From JAFGXT01 sp963677165 (GTDB taxonomy: Bacteria; Verrucomicrobiota; Lentisphaeria; Victivallales; SZUA-371), in the NCBI GenBank assembly GCA_963677165.2, contig CAXXSX010000002.1, positions 2,170,001 to 2,234,000 on the forward strand: DNA of 64,000 nucleotides, written 5' to 3'. A model generated the notes under the pieces. That model was not told the DNA's origin and made no database searches. It worked only from the letters and a program-made list of their open reading frames with translations. The translations under genes were made by a program, and so were the position numbers. Position 1 is the first letter of the stretch. Each line of letters starts with the position of its first letter. Positions 25,250 to 33,471 of the stretch are shown here, piece after piece.

Positions 25250-26659
25250 ATGTTTGGAAAAGGAAAAAAAGAATACGATCCGCATCATGTACCACTGCTA
25301 AACAAGATTGGCTACGGTTTCGGCTCTATGGCCGATAACCTTATAATGAATGCCTTTGGCGGATTGGTAATGCCGGTATATAACATTGCCTTGTTTGTTG
25401 ATCCGGCGCTGCTGGGCTGGGCAATTGCCATCCCACGTATTTTCGACGCGATCAGCGACCCAATCATGGGCAACATTTCCGACAACACCCGCAGCCGCTG
25501 GGGACGTCGTCGTCCGTACATTCTGGCCGGGGCCATACTTTGCGCGGTAATGTTACCGTTTATCTGGACCGCACCGGTTCACAAGGATTGGTTTGTTTTC
25601 TGGTGGGTAGCGATTCTCGGGACGCTCTATTTTACCGCCTATACCGTATATATTATTCCTTTCCAGGCTCTCGGATTTGAAATGACCACTGACTACGACG
25701 AACGTCAACGTCTGTTGGCCTGGCCGAATTACGTGGGACTGACAATGTCTTTCTTACTTCCGTGGCTTCCGCGCCTGGTAGAGCTGGACTGTTTTGGAGG
25801 CACCGTTAACGGTGCTATCTGGATCAGTGCCGGTGTTGGTCTTATTATTATTTTATCCGGGTTGTCCCCGGCGATATTCGGATGCGAAATTGCTCAAGCG
25901 GAAAAACAGGACCGGATTGGATTATTGGAGGCTGTAAAGATTTCCGCCTCCAGTAAGTCTTTTCTTATCGTAGCGTTTTCCAATGTCATAGTATTAGCCG
26001 GGTTAGCTACATTTTCCGGCATGGGGGCCTACGTGAATATCTTCTATATTTATAATGGCGATCGTGCTGCCGGCTTTGCGCTGGTCGGCTTGTCCGGAAC
26101 AGTCTATGCCGTGGTGTCCTACTTTAGTGTGATGATTGCAGTATGGATGGGTACAAAGATCGGAAAAAAGGTTACGACGCAAGTTCTCCTGGCTGTTGCC
26201 ATGCTTGGATCGTTAAGCATGTTGCTTACCCTGCGCCCGGACATGCCCTATCTGCAACTGGTTTCAACGATTATTGTCGGTTTCGGTTTGCAGGGTACAT
26301 GGATGACTTTCTTTACGATGATTGGCGATGTCTGCGAAGAAGACGAATTGAAAACCGGCTTGCGCCGGGAAGGCATGTTCAGCTCCATCGGCGGATTTTC
26401 ACGTAAAATGGCCGTGGCAGTAGCGGCCATCATGACTGGCTGTATCCTGAAGTGGATTGGTTTCGACGCTGAGTCGGCAGCCAGCTCCGGCGTACCGGAT
26501 GAAATTCTTAGCTGGTTAAAAAATTCGTTTGTTATCGGACAGGTTGCGGTTCTCGGATTCGGTCTATTGCTAATCAGTTTTTATCCGATCACCCGCGAGC
26601 GTGCAATTGAAACTCAGCGTCAACTCAAGGCGCGACGCGGCGAACTCACGGAGGTGTAA
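25250..26659 (+). CDS. GPH-family sugar:cation symporter (MelB type)
   Basis: 469 residues with about 12 membrane helices. The early segment NKIGYGFGSMADNLIMNAF and the loop RIFDAISDPIMGNISDNTRS-RWGRRRPYI are diagnostic of glycoside-pentoside-hexuronide:cation symporters (the D-x-x-x-D motif and RxGRRRP). It would bring oligosaccharides or glycosides into the cell with Na+ or H+. CAGGAG lies just before the ATG. It is the first gene of a plus-strand glycan locus and is followed after two bases by a secreted glycosidase. Confidence 0.92.
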   Translation: MFGKGKKEYDPHHVPLLNKIGYGFGSMADNLIMNAFGGLVMPVYNIALFVDPALLGWAIAIPRIFDAISDPIMGNISDNTRSRWGRRRPYILAGAILCAVMLPFIWTAPVHKDWFVFWWVAILGTLYFTAYTVYIIPFQALGFEMTTDYDERQRLLAWPNYVGLTMSFLLPWLPRLVELDCFGGTVNGAIWISAGVGLIIILSGLSPAIFGCEIAQAEKQDRIGLLEAVKISASSKSFLIVAFSNVIVLAGLATFSGMGAYVNIFYIYNGDRAAGFALVGLSGTVYAVVSYFSVMIAVWMGTKIGKKVTTQVLLAVAMLGSLSMLLTLRPDMPYLQLVSTIIVGFGLQGTWMTFFTMIGDVCEEDELKTGLRREGMFSSIGGFSRKMAVAVAAIMTGCILKWIGFDAESAASSGVPDEILSWLKNSFVIGQVAVLGFGLLLISFYPITRERAIETQRQLKARRGELTEV

Positions 26660-26661
26660 AT

Positions 26662-28830
26662 ATGCTTCGTTGTCCATTGTCATTCATCAGTTATCGATTG
26701 TTGGTGGTTGGAACCTTGTTTATATGTGCCACTTGTGCAGCGGCGTTGGATTATTCGTCAGACACCCGGGTTCCGGTGAAAATCCCCTATGCGCAGGATC
26801 TTAATGAAGAGATGCTGTACTATATCTTTGATTGGGGCGATGGGACAGTGGCACCGAGTTCGCTCAAACGCTCCGGAATCCGTGGTTTTATGACGCACCG
26901 CTACCGCGAACCGGGAACTTATAAAGGGCGTTACCGTGCCGTCAGCATTAGCGGAAAGCAGAGTAAATGGGTACCTTTTAAAGTTAATGTAAAAGGATTA
27001 CTGACAAGAGGGGCTCCAGTAGTCGGTTCCCGTGGCTCATGGAGGAGCCGTCCGTCAAAAAAATACTGGAACCGTTCGGCTTGTGTCCTAAAGCTCAACA
27101 ATCTTTATGCATTGGATTGCTTGAAGGTGGGAGGATCGAAAAACTTTCCGACCCATTTCTGCATTGAGTATTCAATCAATGGCGGAAAAACCTGGAACAA
27201 GCTTAATTCTGCGCAATGTTTTTTCTTTCCAAATCCAGGCAGAAACGAAGTACTGTTTTCATTCAACGGTGTAGTGGCCAATGCGGTACGTTTGAAGGTT
27301 ACCAGAAGAAAACCGGACGAATCCGTATCAATTGGCAGCATGACTTTGAGTGGAGAAAAAAAGCTGCTTTTTGACTGTTCTGAACGTAGTACGACCATTG
27401 CCGCGCTCAACAACCTCTGGTATGCTTACGGAAGTGCAATTAACGAGGTTCGTCTCGACTATGTAAGCTGGGGACAGAGTAAACGCCCCTTTGAAAGCGG
27501 CGTCAGCTATATGGGAAATGCCGAGTGGATGCCTTGGGACGCGCTGGAGTTTAGTTGGACCGACACGAAGGAGCTAAAAGAACTACGAGCTAAATGGCTG
27601 GATTATCCGCTCGATAAAGACGGTTTTGTCTGGGCCTGTCCGTCTGATCCGCGCCATCTGAACAATAATCGCCACTATGACAATAATGCCTGTTACATTA
27701 ACGGCATTGTTCATTATTTTCTGCAGACTGGTGATAGAGCATTTCTTGATCATGTCTGCACAAGAACAAAACTTACTAACCTCGCAAAGCTACGTCTTGC
27801 CATGCGATATCAGCTCAAGCAGCTGGGAGGTTCTAATGGTGTACTGACCATTACAGATCCGGAAATACAGGGAATTGCTTCAAGCAAATCCGGCAATTAC
27901 TGGGATTACTACAAATTCGGTCATCAATCCGCATTCGACAACGTTGAGTTTTTCCGTTCTCTGTTAAGTATGGCAAAGCTGGAACGTCATTTGGGTAATG
28001 ACGCTAAAGCAGTAGAATACGATGCGTTGGCAGAAAAGACGAAGAAGAAATTTAACGAGTTGTTCTGGAATAAAAAGACTGGTCGCTATGTTGGCTGGAT
28101 TGATCCCCGGGGGATAAAACGCGACTTCGGGTTCACTTTTGTTAACCAGTACGCCTTGGCCTACGGACTGGCTGATGAGAAACGAGCTAAAAGCGTAATT
28201 GACTGGCTGGAAGGGAAACGCATCGTGCGAAACGATACCTCGACCGGCAAAGATATTTATCATTTTGGTATTGCCGCGCGCGCCAACACCCTTGATATGG
28301 CTTCTGCTCCTGAGATGGCTGAAACCTGGGGAGGAGCGATTGATCCGAATGACGAAGGGAAATACGGGCTTTCTATGCAGAATGGCGGTGCCATTTTTTA
28401 CACGTCCTACTACGGCCTGCATGCCCGATTACGCTATGCCGGCATCAATGATGCAATGAAGCGGCTTAAAGAAATTGTTGCTGAATTTGAGAAAGACGAG
28501 TTGCGCCGTATGCCGAGTAATCATGTTGGACATACGTTAATCGTCGGCATCCTGCTTTGCTTCCCTGAAAGCGGACTGGTTCCTATGTTTTATCTGGATG
28601 GAATTCTGGGTATTTCTCCGGCAGCCGGTGGTCTGCGGATTGCGCCGAACCTTCCGGTCCGTTGGAAATGGGCCTCCGTAAAGAGCTATTGGTTCCGTGA
28701 TGTAAAATATTCTATCCGAGTTGATCGCGCCGCTAAGACTCCCCGGATCTACGGGAAAAGCATTATTGTCCCGGCTGACGGAGTTTTCCTTTTAAGTAAT
28801 GATGGCAAAAAAATTGAGGAAATGAATTGA
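26662..28830 (+). CDS. Secreted six-hairpin glycosidase with PKD domain
   Basis: 722 residues with a signal peptide (LLVVGTLFICATCAAA). A PKD-like domain (about 40-105) has FDWGDGT and HRYREPGTYKGRYRA. A discoidin-like beta-sandwich (about 110-225) is followed by an (alpha/alpha)6 catalytic domain (about 265-720) of the GH78/GH63/amylo-glucosidase superfamily, with DKDGFVWACPSDPRH and NALxYGL-like FVNQYALAYGLAD. GGAGGT precedes the ATG. The exact GH family and substrate are uncertain. Its partner genes (symporter, acetylesterase, sulfatase, rhamnosidase) suggest a decorated rhamnose- or glucose-containing glycan. Confidence 0.75.
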   Translation: MLRCPLSFISYRLLVVGTLFICATCAAALDYSSDTRVPVKIPYAQDLNEEMLYYIFDWGDGTVAPSSLKRSGIRGFMTHRYREPGTYKGRYRAVSISGKQSKWVPFKVNVKGLLTRGAPVVGSRGSWRSRPSKKYWNRSACVLKLNNLYALDCLKVGGSKNFPTHFCIEYSINGGKTWNKLNSAQCFFFPNPGRNEVLFSFNGVVANAVRLKVTRRKPDESVSIGSMTLSGEKKLLFDCSERSTTIAALNNLWYAYGSAINEVRLDYVSWGQSKRPFESGVSYMGNAEWMPWDALEFSWTDTKELKELRAKWLDYPLDKDGFVWACPSDPRHLNNNRHYDNNACYINGIVHYFLQTGDRAFLDHVCTRTKLTNLAKLRLAMRYQLKQLGGSNGVLTITDPEIQGIASSKSGNYWDYYKFGHQSAFDNVEFFRSLLSMAKLERHLGNDAKAVEYDALAEKTKKKFNELFWNKKTGRYVGWIDPRGIKRDFGFTFVNQYALAYGLADEKRAKSVIDWLEGKRIVRNDTSTGKDIYHFGIAARANTLDMASAPEMAETWGGAIDPNDEGKYGLSMQNGGAIFYTSYYGLHARLRYAGINDAMKRLKEIVAEFEKDELRRMPSNHVGHTLIVGILLCFPESGLVPMFYLDGILGISPAAGGLRIAPNLPVRWKWASVKSYWFRDVKYSIRVDRAAKTPRIYGKSIIVPADGVFLLSNDGKKIEEMN

Positions 28831-29537
28831 TGAAGAACTGTATTTTTTGCATCTGTTTGTTTTGTATGCTGGCAGCTCATGCTGCGGACTTGCCGGTTTG
28901 GTTTGATACTTTTCAGTCACAACGTGAGAGCCTGCAAAGCTGGCAGAGCTTTCGAGCTGCTTATAAATTAGGCTTCGCAACAAATCCAACTTTTATCGGC
29001 GGACAGGCTCTGAAGGTAAAGATAAAGTTTACTCCAAAAGTTCGTGCGGGAGTTCTACTCTGGCGTTTTCCCGATGTTCAGATGAAGAAGTTCCGCATGC
29101 GTGTTAAAGTGCCGCGTCAGGCGAAAGGTGTTTATCTACGCATGGTAACCAATGATACCAGAGGCGACGCGACCTTTTTTAAACCATGGGTCGGCGGGAA
29201 ACAAATTGTTCCGCTGCCGGTCCAAACCAATGAAGGTAAAAAAATGCAAAAGGCATCGCCTTTACCACCGGGTAAATGGGTTACCTATGAGGTATCAATA
29301 CCTGACGATGTATTTTATGTACAAATGAAGCAGAAGCCCAAAGGACATGCCGTTGAGGAATACGCTTTGATGAATACGGATCGCAACCAACTGAACCTCA
29401 GCGCCGACAGCCGTCCAGCCACAGAAGTTTTCTTTATTTCTTTTATTGTGAATAAAAACTCTCCGCTTTTCGGGAAGGAGCTTGAGTTCCTTGTTGACCT
29501 GGCTGAGATCTATTGTCCGTATGACGGACGGCATTGA
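28830..29537 (+). CDS. Secreted beta-rich protein, CBM-like
   Basis: The ATG at 28830 shares a base with the upstream TGA and has GAGGA ten bases before it. The signal peptide is CIFCICLFCMLAAHA. The remaining 215 residues are beta-rich with GQALKVKIKF, VYLRMVTND and a final FLVDLAEIYC strand, as in carbohydrate-binding jelly rolls. No catalytic motif is visible. The last eight codons (YCPYDGRH and stop) lie inside a dispersed repeat (29515-29626), so the repeat supplies the native C terminus. Confidence 0.65.
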   Translation: MKNCIFCICLFCMLAAHAADLPVWFDTFQSQRESLQSWQSFRAAYKLGFATNPTFIGGQALKVKIKFTPKVRAGVLLWRFPDVQMKKFRMRVKVPRQAKGVYLRMVTNDTRGDATFFKPWVGGKQIVPLPVQTNEGKKMQKASPLPPGKWVTYEVSIPDDVFYVQMKQKPKGHAVEEYALMNTDRNQLNLSADSRPATEVFFISFIVNKNSPLFGKELEFLVDLAEIYCPYDGRH

Positions 29538-29626
29538 CACCACTTCAAACTCCAGTTGTTAACGCTCCTTGCTGAAGTGAAAAAAACTCTAATTAATGGG
29601 GTTAATATTTTGTTCCTTTGGATTGG
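29515..29626 (+). repeat. Hairpin repeat family, copy 1
   Basis: Begins GTCCGT-ATG-ACGGAC. A second stem ACTTC/GAAGT replaces the GCTTC/GAAGC of copy 2, a paired change. The copy is shorter and more diverged than those at 39343 and 59949, and it overlaps the 3' end of the CBM-like gene. Confidence 0.6.
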
Positions 29627-29910
29627 GATAGTTTATTTGCGGAGCTGAAATTCTGAAGATGGTGGAACCTGTGAACTGATAATCTATCCGGGATTCGGAC
29701 ATGTTTTTATATTATTCCAAGAAGAGGGAAAATAGATGATTTAAAGAAGCTATCAAAAAAATGGATGAATTTCTGGTATGTCTTGAGTTCATTCCTACCC
29801 AGTCAGTAGTAATCAAAAAACTGTTCCGATCCAGAAGGTCTAGGGATAAATCCGATTACTATGCCGTTCGTTATACGGACAATAACGCGACTAAAATAGG
29901 AGAAAGTAAA
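29627..29910 (+). other. Spacer before the acetylesterase gene
   Basis: The reading frame of the esterase is open for 50 codons upstream of the chosen start, but that part looks like leader DNA (basic, no signal peptide before it) and the signal peptide only begins at 29911. CCGTTCGT/ATACGG near 29862-29880 can form a small hairpin. No separate gene is seen. Confidence 0.4.
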
Positions 29911-31323
29911 ATGAAAGTCGTTATTAAGTTGGTACTGTTACTGTTTGCCATAAATCTGGTGGCAAAAGAAGTAGTAGTGAGTGATTCGTTCGATGGAATG
30001 AAATTCGGAACTGTTTTTGACGGCAGAAAAACCACAAAAGGTGATGCGGTTTGGCGAGATCGAAAGGGGCGAACCGTATCTGGTAATGGACAAGTACTGG
30101 TTTCATCCAATGACCAGCAGGCCTATATTGTAAGAGATGGCCTGATTGGTACTCGCACGATTTCGATGAAACTGAATCTGAATCATGCCAATTTATCCAA
30201 GCCATTCGGCGGGGTTTATCTGGCGATGATGGATAATGCCAACGCTCAGTTATTTGCAATTGCCAAGCGGGATTTGATTTCTGTCCGACTGATCACAGCC
30301 GGTCCGAATGCACTAAAGCTACAGTTGAATATTTACGAACATGGTACAGGGACCATTGTTACAAAGTTGAGTAGGGCTGGAAAAATCAACGCAACAGATG
30401 ATCTAACCCTGTCTCTAACATATGATCCGGCAAATTTGAGCGCAAATGCGAAATTGGCCGATATCGCGGCCGGCTCTTCGCTGAATGTATCACACAAACT
30501 TTCGTCCAAGCAGGTGGAAAGCCTTAAATTTGATTCTTATGGATTCGGTGTAGTTGGTTACAAGGCCGGATCTGTTGTACTTGATGATTTTTTACTGAAA
30601 AGCAGTGGTGCGGCAATTTCTGCGGTCGTGGCATTAAAAAAACTTCTCCAGGACAAACCCCTCGACGTTTATATTTGTGCGGGACAAAGCAATATGGCGG
30701 GAGCTCGTTCGGAAAAGGCACTGTTGCCGGCTGAACTTCAAGCCGTTCAGGAAAATGTTTTTGTCTTTGATGGTAATGACTGGAGAAAAATGGAACCGGC
30801 GGAACAGGGATTTGGCCCTGAAATATCCTTTGCATATGAGATGCAGAAGCAGCTGAATAAACCAATTGGTATCATCAAACACAGCAAAGGCGGTACCAGT
30901 CTGGCGGTTGATTGGAATCAGAAAGACCCGAAATCACTTTACGCCGGCCTGAAAGCAAAGGTTGACGCGGCTAAAAAATCACAACCTATGAATATTAAGG
31001 GAATGATCTGGATGCAGGGGGAACGCGATTCTCGTGATTCAACGATGGCTGGCGCATATAAAAATAACCTTGAACAACTCATTCGGACAGCACGAGGAGA
31101 TTTTGGTAATTCAAAAATGCCGTTTATCGCGGGGCGAGTCAACCCGCTTTATCCGTTTGTTGATGAAGTTCGGTCGGCACAAGAGAAGTGCGATATGCCG
31201 GACTATGGTTTCATTAATTGTGATGATTTGAAAAAATATACGGATAATTTGCACTACATGACCCCGGATATCGTAAAAATGGGACAACGCTTTGCGGCGA
31301 TGTTGAAGCAGATGAATCAATAA
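29911..31323 (+). CDS. Secreted carbohydrate esterase, SASA/CE6 type
   Basis: About 470 residues. The signal peptide starts at 29911 (KVVIKLVLLLFAINLVAK), preceded by AGGAGAAAG. Residues 25-230 form a LamG/jelly-roll-like domain ending VVLDDFLLKS. The C-terminal half is an SGNH-like SASA domain: CAGQSNMAG with the nucleophile at Ser260, KHSKGGTSL, WMQGERDS and DNLHYM with the Asp/His pair. Such enzymes remove acetyl groups from sialic acids or xylan-like glycans. Next to glycosidases and a sulfatase it most likely strips acetyl decorations from the target glycan. Confidence 0.82.
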   Translation: MKVVIKLVLLLFAINLVAKEVVVSDSFDGMKFGTVFDGRKTTKGDAVWRDRKGRTVSGNGQVLVSSNDQQAYIVRDGLIGTRTISMKLNLNHANLSKPFGGVYLAMMDNANAQLFAIAKRDLISVRLITAGPNALKLQLNIYEHGTGTIVTKLSRAGKINATDDLTLSLTYDPANLSANAKLADIAAGSSLNVSHKLSSKQVESLKFDSYGFGVVGYKAGSVVLDDFLLKSSGAAISAVVALKKLLQDKPLDVYICAGQSNMAGARSEKALLPAELQAVQENVFVFDGNDWRKMEPAEQGFGPEISFAYEMQKQLNKPIGIIKHSKGGTSLAVDWNQKDPKSLYAGLKAKVDAAKKSQPMNIKGMIWMQGERDSRDSTMAGAYKNNLEQLIRTARGDFGNSKMPFIAGRVNPLYPFVDEVRSAQEKCDMPDYGFINCDDLKKYTDNLHYMTPDIVKMGQRFAAMLKQMNQ

Positions 31324-31386
31324 GCACCGATATATATGAATACAACCTTTTTTTTAGTGAAATAACAAGAAAAAATGGAAAAACAC

Positions 31387-31415
31387 TTGATTTTTTTGGT
31401 ATTATAAGTTAATAT
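31387..31415 (+). promoter_or_regulatory. sigma70-type promoter of the first pseudopilin gene
   Basis: TTGATT (31387-31392), 17 bases, TAATAT (31410-31415). The segment GTATTAT-x-x-GTTAATATA is shared with the promoter of the paralogous gene at 32515-32543, so it was duplicated with the gene. Confidence 0.7.
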
Positions 31416-31479
31416 ATAGGTGTAATAATAAACAAAACATCCAATTCAACCAATAACTCAACAAAGGGGATGAAAGAAA

Positions 31480-32175
31480 ATGAAAGAAAGTAGGATGGAC
31501 AACAAAGGAAGAAAGCAGGCAGACTGGAATCTTAAAAATTTCACATTGATAGAGCTCCTCGTTGTAATTGCTATTATTGCAATACTGGCCGCAATGCTAC
31601 TGCCGGCACTTTCCAATGCCAGAGATCGCGCGAAACGAATTGCGTGCTTAAACAATGTTAAACAACAGGGCTTAGCGTGCCATATGTACGCCGGTGACTT
31701 TGATGGACGTTTGCCGCTTAAGGTTCCTGATAATCTTTACCCGATGGGATCAATGACGGATAGTGGTAAAACGGGTGCATGTCCGAGGGGACAGGCATTA
31801 CTCGTAGAACAAAATTACCTGCCTTCTCCAAAAGTCCTTTATTGTCCAGGTGGACATGGATACTGTAACAATCAGGCAAAATTTTGGAAGCCAAATTCTC
31901 CGGAGTGGGTGAACACATACATAGCCTATTGCTACTGGGTTGGCAGAACTAACTCGGGTCTGGACACTGATTTGGTTGCGAAAAATGCTCGTTCCAAGAG
32001 CAGCACCATCATAGCTGGTGACTTCTTCGCGTACGATAGCAAAGGTAACGGATGGAATCGCGTTAACCATAGAGAAGGTTCTAATCAATTATATGCTGAT
32101 GGTAGTGCACGCTGGGTACGAAAAGCAAAAACAGAAAAAAGAATGACATACGGCAGATTTTCGTTTTACTTCTAA
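31480..32175 (+). CDS. Pseudopilin-like protein with H-x9-DG motif (paralog 1)
   Basis: 231 residues: a basic leader ending LKN, then FTLIELLVVIAIIAILAAML, then ARDRAKRIACLNNVKQQG, and a C-terminal NHREGSNQLYADGSARWV with the H-x9-DG pattern. Four Cys residues (CPRG, CPGG, YCN) may form disulfides. The residue before cleavage is Asn instead of Gly. It is highly similar along its whole length to the next gene. Each has its own promoter, and this one ends at a strong terminator, so it is a single-gene unit inside the glycan locus. Confidence 0.88.
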   Translation: MKESRMDNKGRKQADWNLKNFTLIELLVVIAIIAILAAMLLPALSNARDRAKRIACLNNVKQQGLACHMYAGDFDGRLPLKVPDNLYPMGSMTDSGKTGACPRGQALLVEQNYLPSPKVLYCPGGHGYCNNQAKFWKPNSPEWVNTYIAYCYWVGRTNSGLDTDLVAKNARSKSSTIIAGDFFAYDSKGNGWNRVNHREGSNQLYADGSARWVRKAKTEKRMTYGRFSFYF

Positions 32176-32212
32176 TTTAGTACTAAATTTAGTACTTTCC
32201 TGCCTTTTCTTC

Positions 32213-32264
32213 ATGAAACAAAGTTCGCATAGTGCTGCTATGGTGTACTTTGTTTCATTTTTTT
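32213..32264 (+). terminator. Intrinsic terminator of pseudopilin paralog 1
   Basis: A 12-base stem ATGAAACAAAGT (32213-32224) and ACTTTGTTTCAT (32247-32258), with an inner CATAG/CTATG pairing and a run of seven Ts at its end. Confidence 0.85.
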
Positions 32265-32400
32265 GTTCGTACGACGGACGGCGCCGGGAACGTTCCGGTT
32301 CGTTTGAGACTTCCAGGCAGCCGCACTATTGGTCTCGTTGACTGGACACTAGTTAGATTCTTACTCAAAATATTTTTGTTAAGCTTTGGCAAAAATTGTT
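32265..32400 (+). repeat. Hairpin repeat family, diverged copy 4
   Basis: Starts GTTCGT-ACG-ACGGAC (a G-T pair replaces one G-C of the stem) followed by GGCG, and ends with a segment matching copy 2 (TTCTTA..., AATATTTTTG, TAAGCTTT). The middle is diverged. It lies directly after the terminator of the first pseudopilin gene. Confidence 0.5.
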
Positions 32401-32514
32401 TTCGTTAAAATTATAACTGACCATATATAAAGCACAGAATTTGCTTATCGGATTTGTCGGCCCAGTCTGGTTACTTTTTTTTATCGTAAAATGCAAGAAA
32501 AAAGTCAAAAATGC

Positions 32515-32543
32515 TTGCAAATTTCCGTATTATGGGTTAATAT
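32515..32543 (+). promoter_or_regulatory. sigma70-type promoter of the second pseudopilin gene
   Basis: TTGCAA (32515-32520), 17 bases, TAATAT (32538-32543), matching the paralog's promoter in spacing and in the bases around the -10. Confidence 0.7.
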
Positions 32544-32621
32544 AACTATGTGGTTATAAACAAATAATCCAACCTATTCCTCGAGTTGGATAGACAAATT
32601 CTAAAAAGAGGATAAACAAAA

Positions 32622-33329
32622 ATGAAGGAAAAGAAAATCCGTAAAAAAGTGATGAAGCTGACGGATTGCTGTCTTCATGGTGTTCCTAAGAATTTCACAT
32701 TGATAGAACTCCTCATTGTGATTGCTATTATAGCAATTTTAGCGGCGCTGCTGTTGCCTGCGCTCGCCAATGCCAGAGATCGCGCGAAACGTATTGCATG
32801 CTTAAACAACGTCAAACAACAGGGCATTGCGTGTCACATGTATGCCGGCGACTGGGATGGACGTTTCCCGCTCAAGGTTCCCAACGGGCTTTACCCGATG
32901 GGATCAATGACGAATAATTGTTCAAACACTGCGTACCCTGTGGGGCAGGCAATGCTTGTTGATCAGGAATACCTTCCCGGCCCCGAGATTCTTTATTGTC
33001 CCGGGGGACACGGGTTGTATAACAATCAGGCTAAATGGTGGAAGCCAAATGATCCGCTGTGGGCGAATACATACATTGCCTATTGTTATTGGGTGGGCAG
33101 AGCTAACGCGGGTTTGGACACTGATCTGGTTGCAGAAAACGCTCGCTCCAAGAGTGACAGAATCATGGCTGGTGACTTTTTTGCGTACGATAATAACGGT
33201 GACGCATGGAATCGTGTCAATCATTTACAAGGTTCCAATCAGTTATATGCCGATGGTAGTGCGCGCTGGGTACGAAAAGCAAAGACCGAAGCCAGAATGA
33301 CATATGGCAGATATACATTTTATTTCTAA
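32622..33329 (+). CDS. Pseudopilin-like protein with H-x9-DG motif (paralog 2)
   Basis: 235 residues, a close paralog of the preceding gene, with differences concentrated in the leader and in one surface loop (TNNCSNTAYPVGQ against TDSGKTGACPRGQ). The FTLIELLIVIAIIAILAALL helix and the HLQGSNQLYADGSARWV end are kept. AGAGGA precedes the ATG. A tandem duplication that includes the promoter is the simplest origin. The role is unknown; a surface-exposed, possibly glycan-handling function is suggested only by location. Confidence 0.88.
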   Translation: MKEKKIRKKVMKLTDCCLHGVPKNFTLIELLIVIAIIAILAALLLPALANARDRAKRIACLNNVKQQGIACHMYAGDWDGRFPLKVPNGLYPMGSMTNNCSNTAYPVGQAMLVDQEYLPGPEILYCPGGHGLYNNQAKWWKPNDPLWANTYIAYCYWVGRANAGLDTDLVAENARSKSDRIMAGDFFAYDNNGDAWNRVNHLQGSNQLYADGSARWVRKAKTEARMTYGRYTFYF

Positions 33330-33471
33330 AGTATTATGACTGAATTCTTTCTTTACATTATCAGAGGAAGCGATTAAACATATGAAGGAGCGTGGAGGTC
33401 GTTGAACTCCATACTCTTATTTTTTTTATAATCATAGAAAACAGGAAAACTTTTAACAGAGAACATATACG

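Noticed and set aside
29761..29910. Upstream extension of the acetylesterase reading frame
   Set aside because: The signal peptide and AGGAGAAAG point to the ATG at 29911; a 50-residue basic extension before a signal peptide is unlikely.
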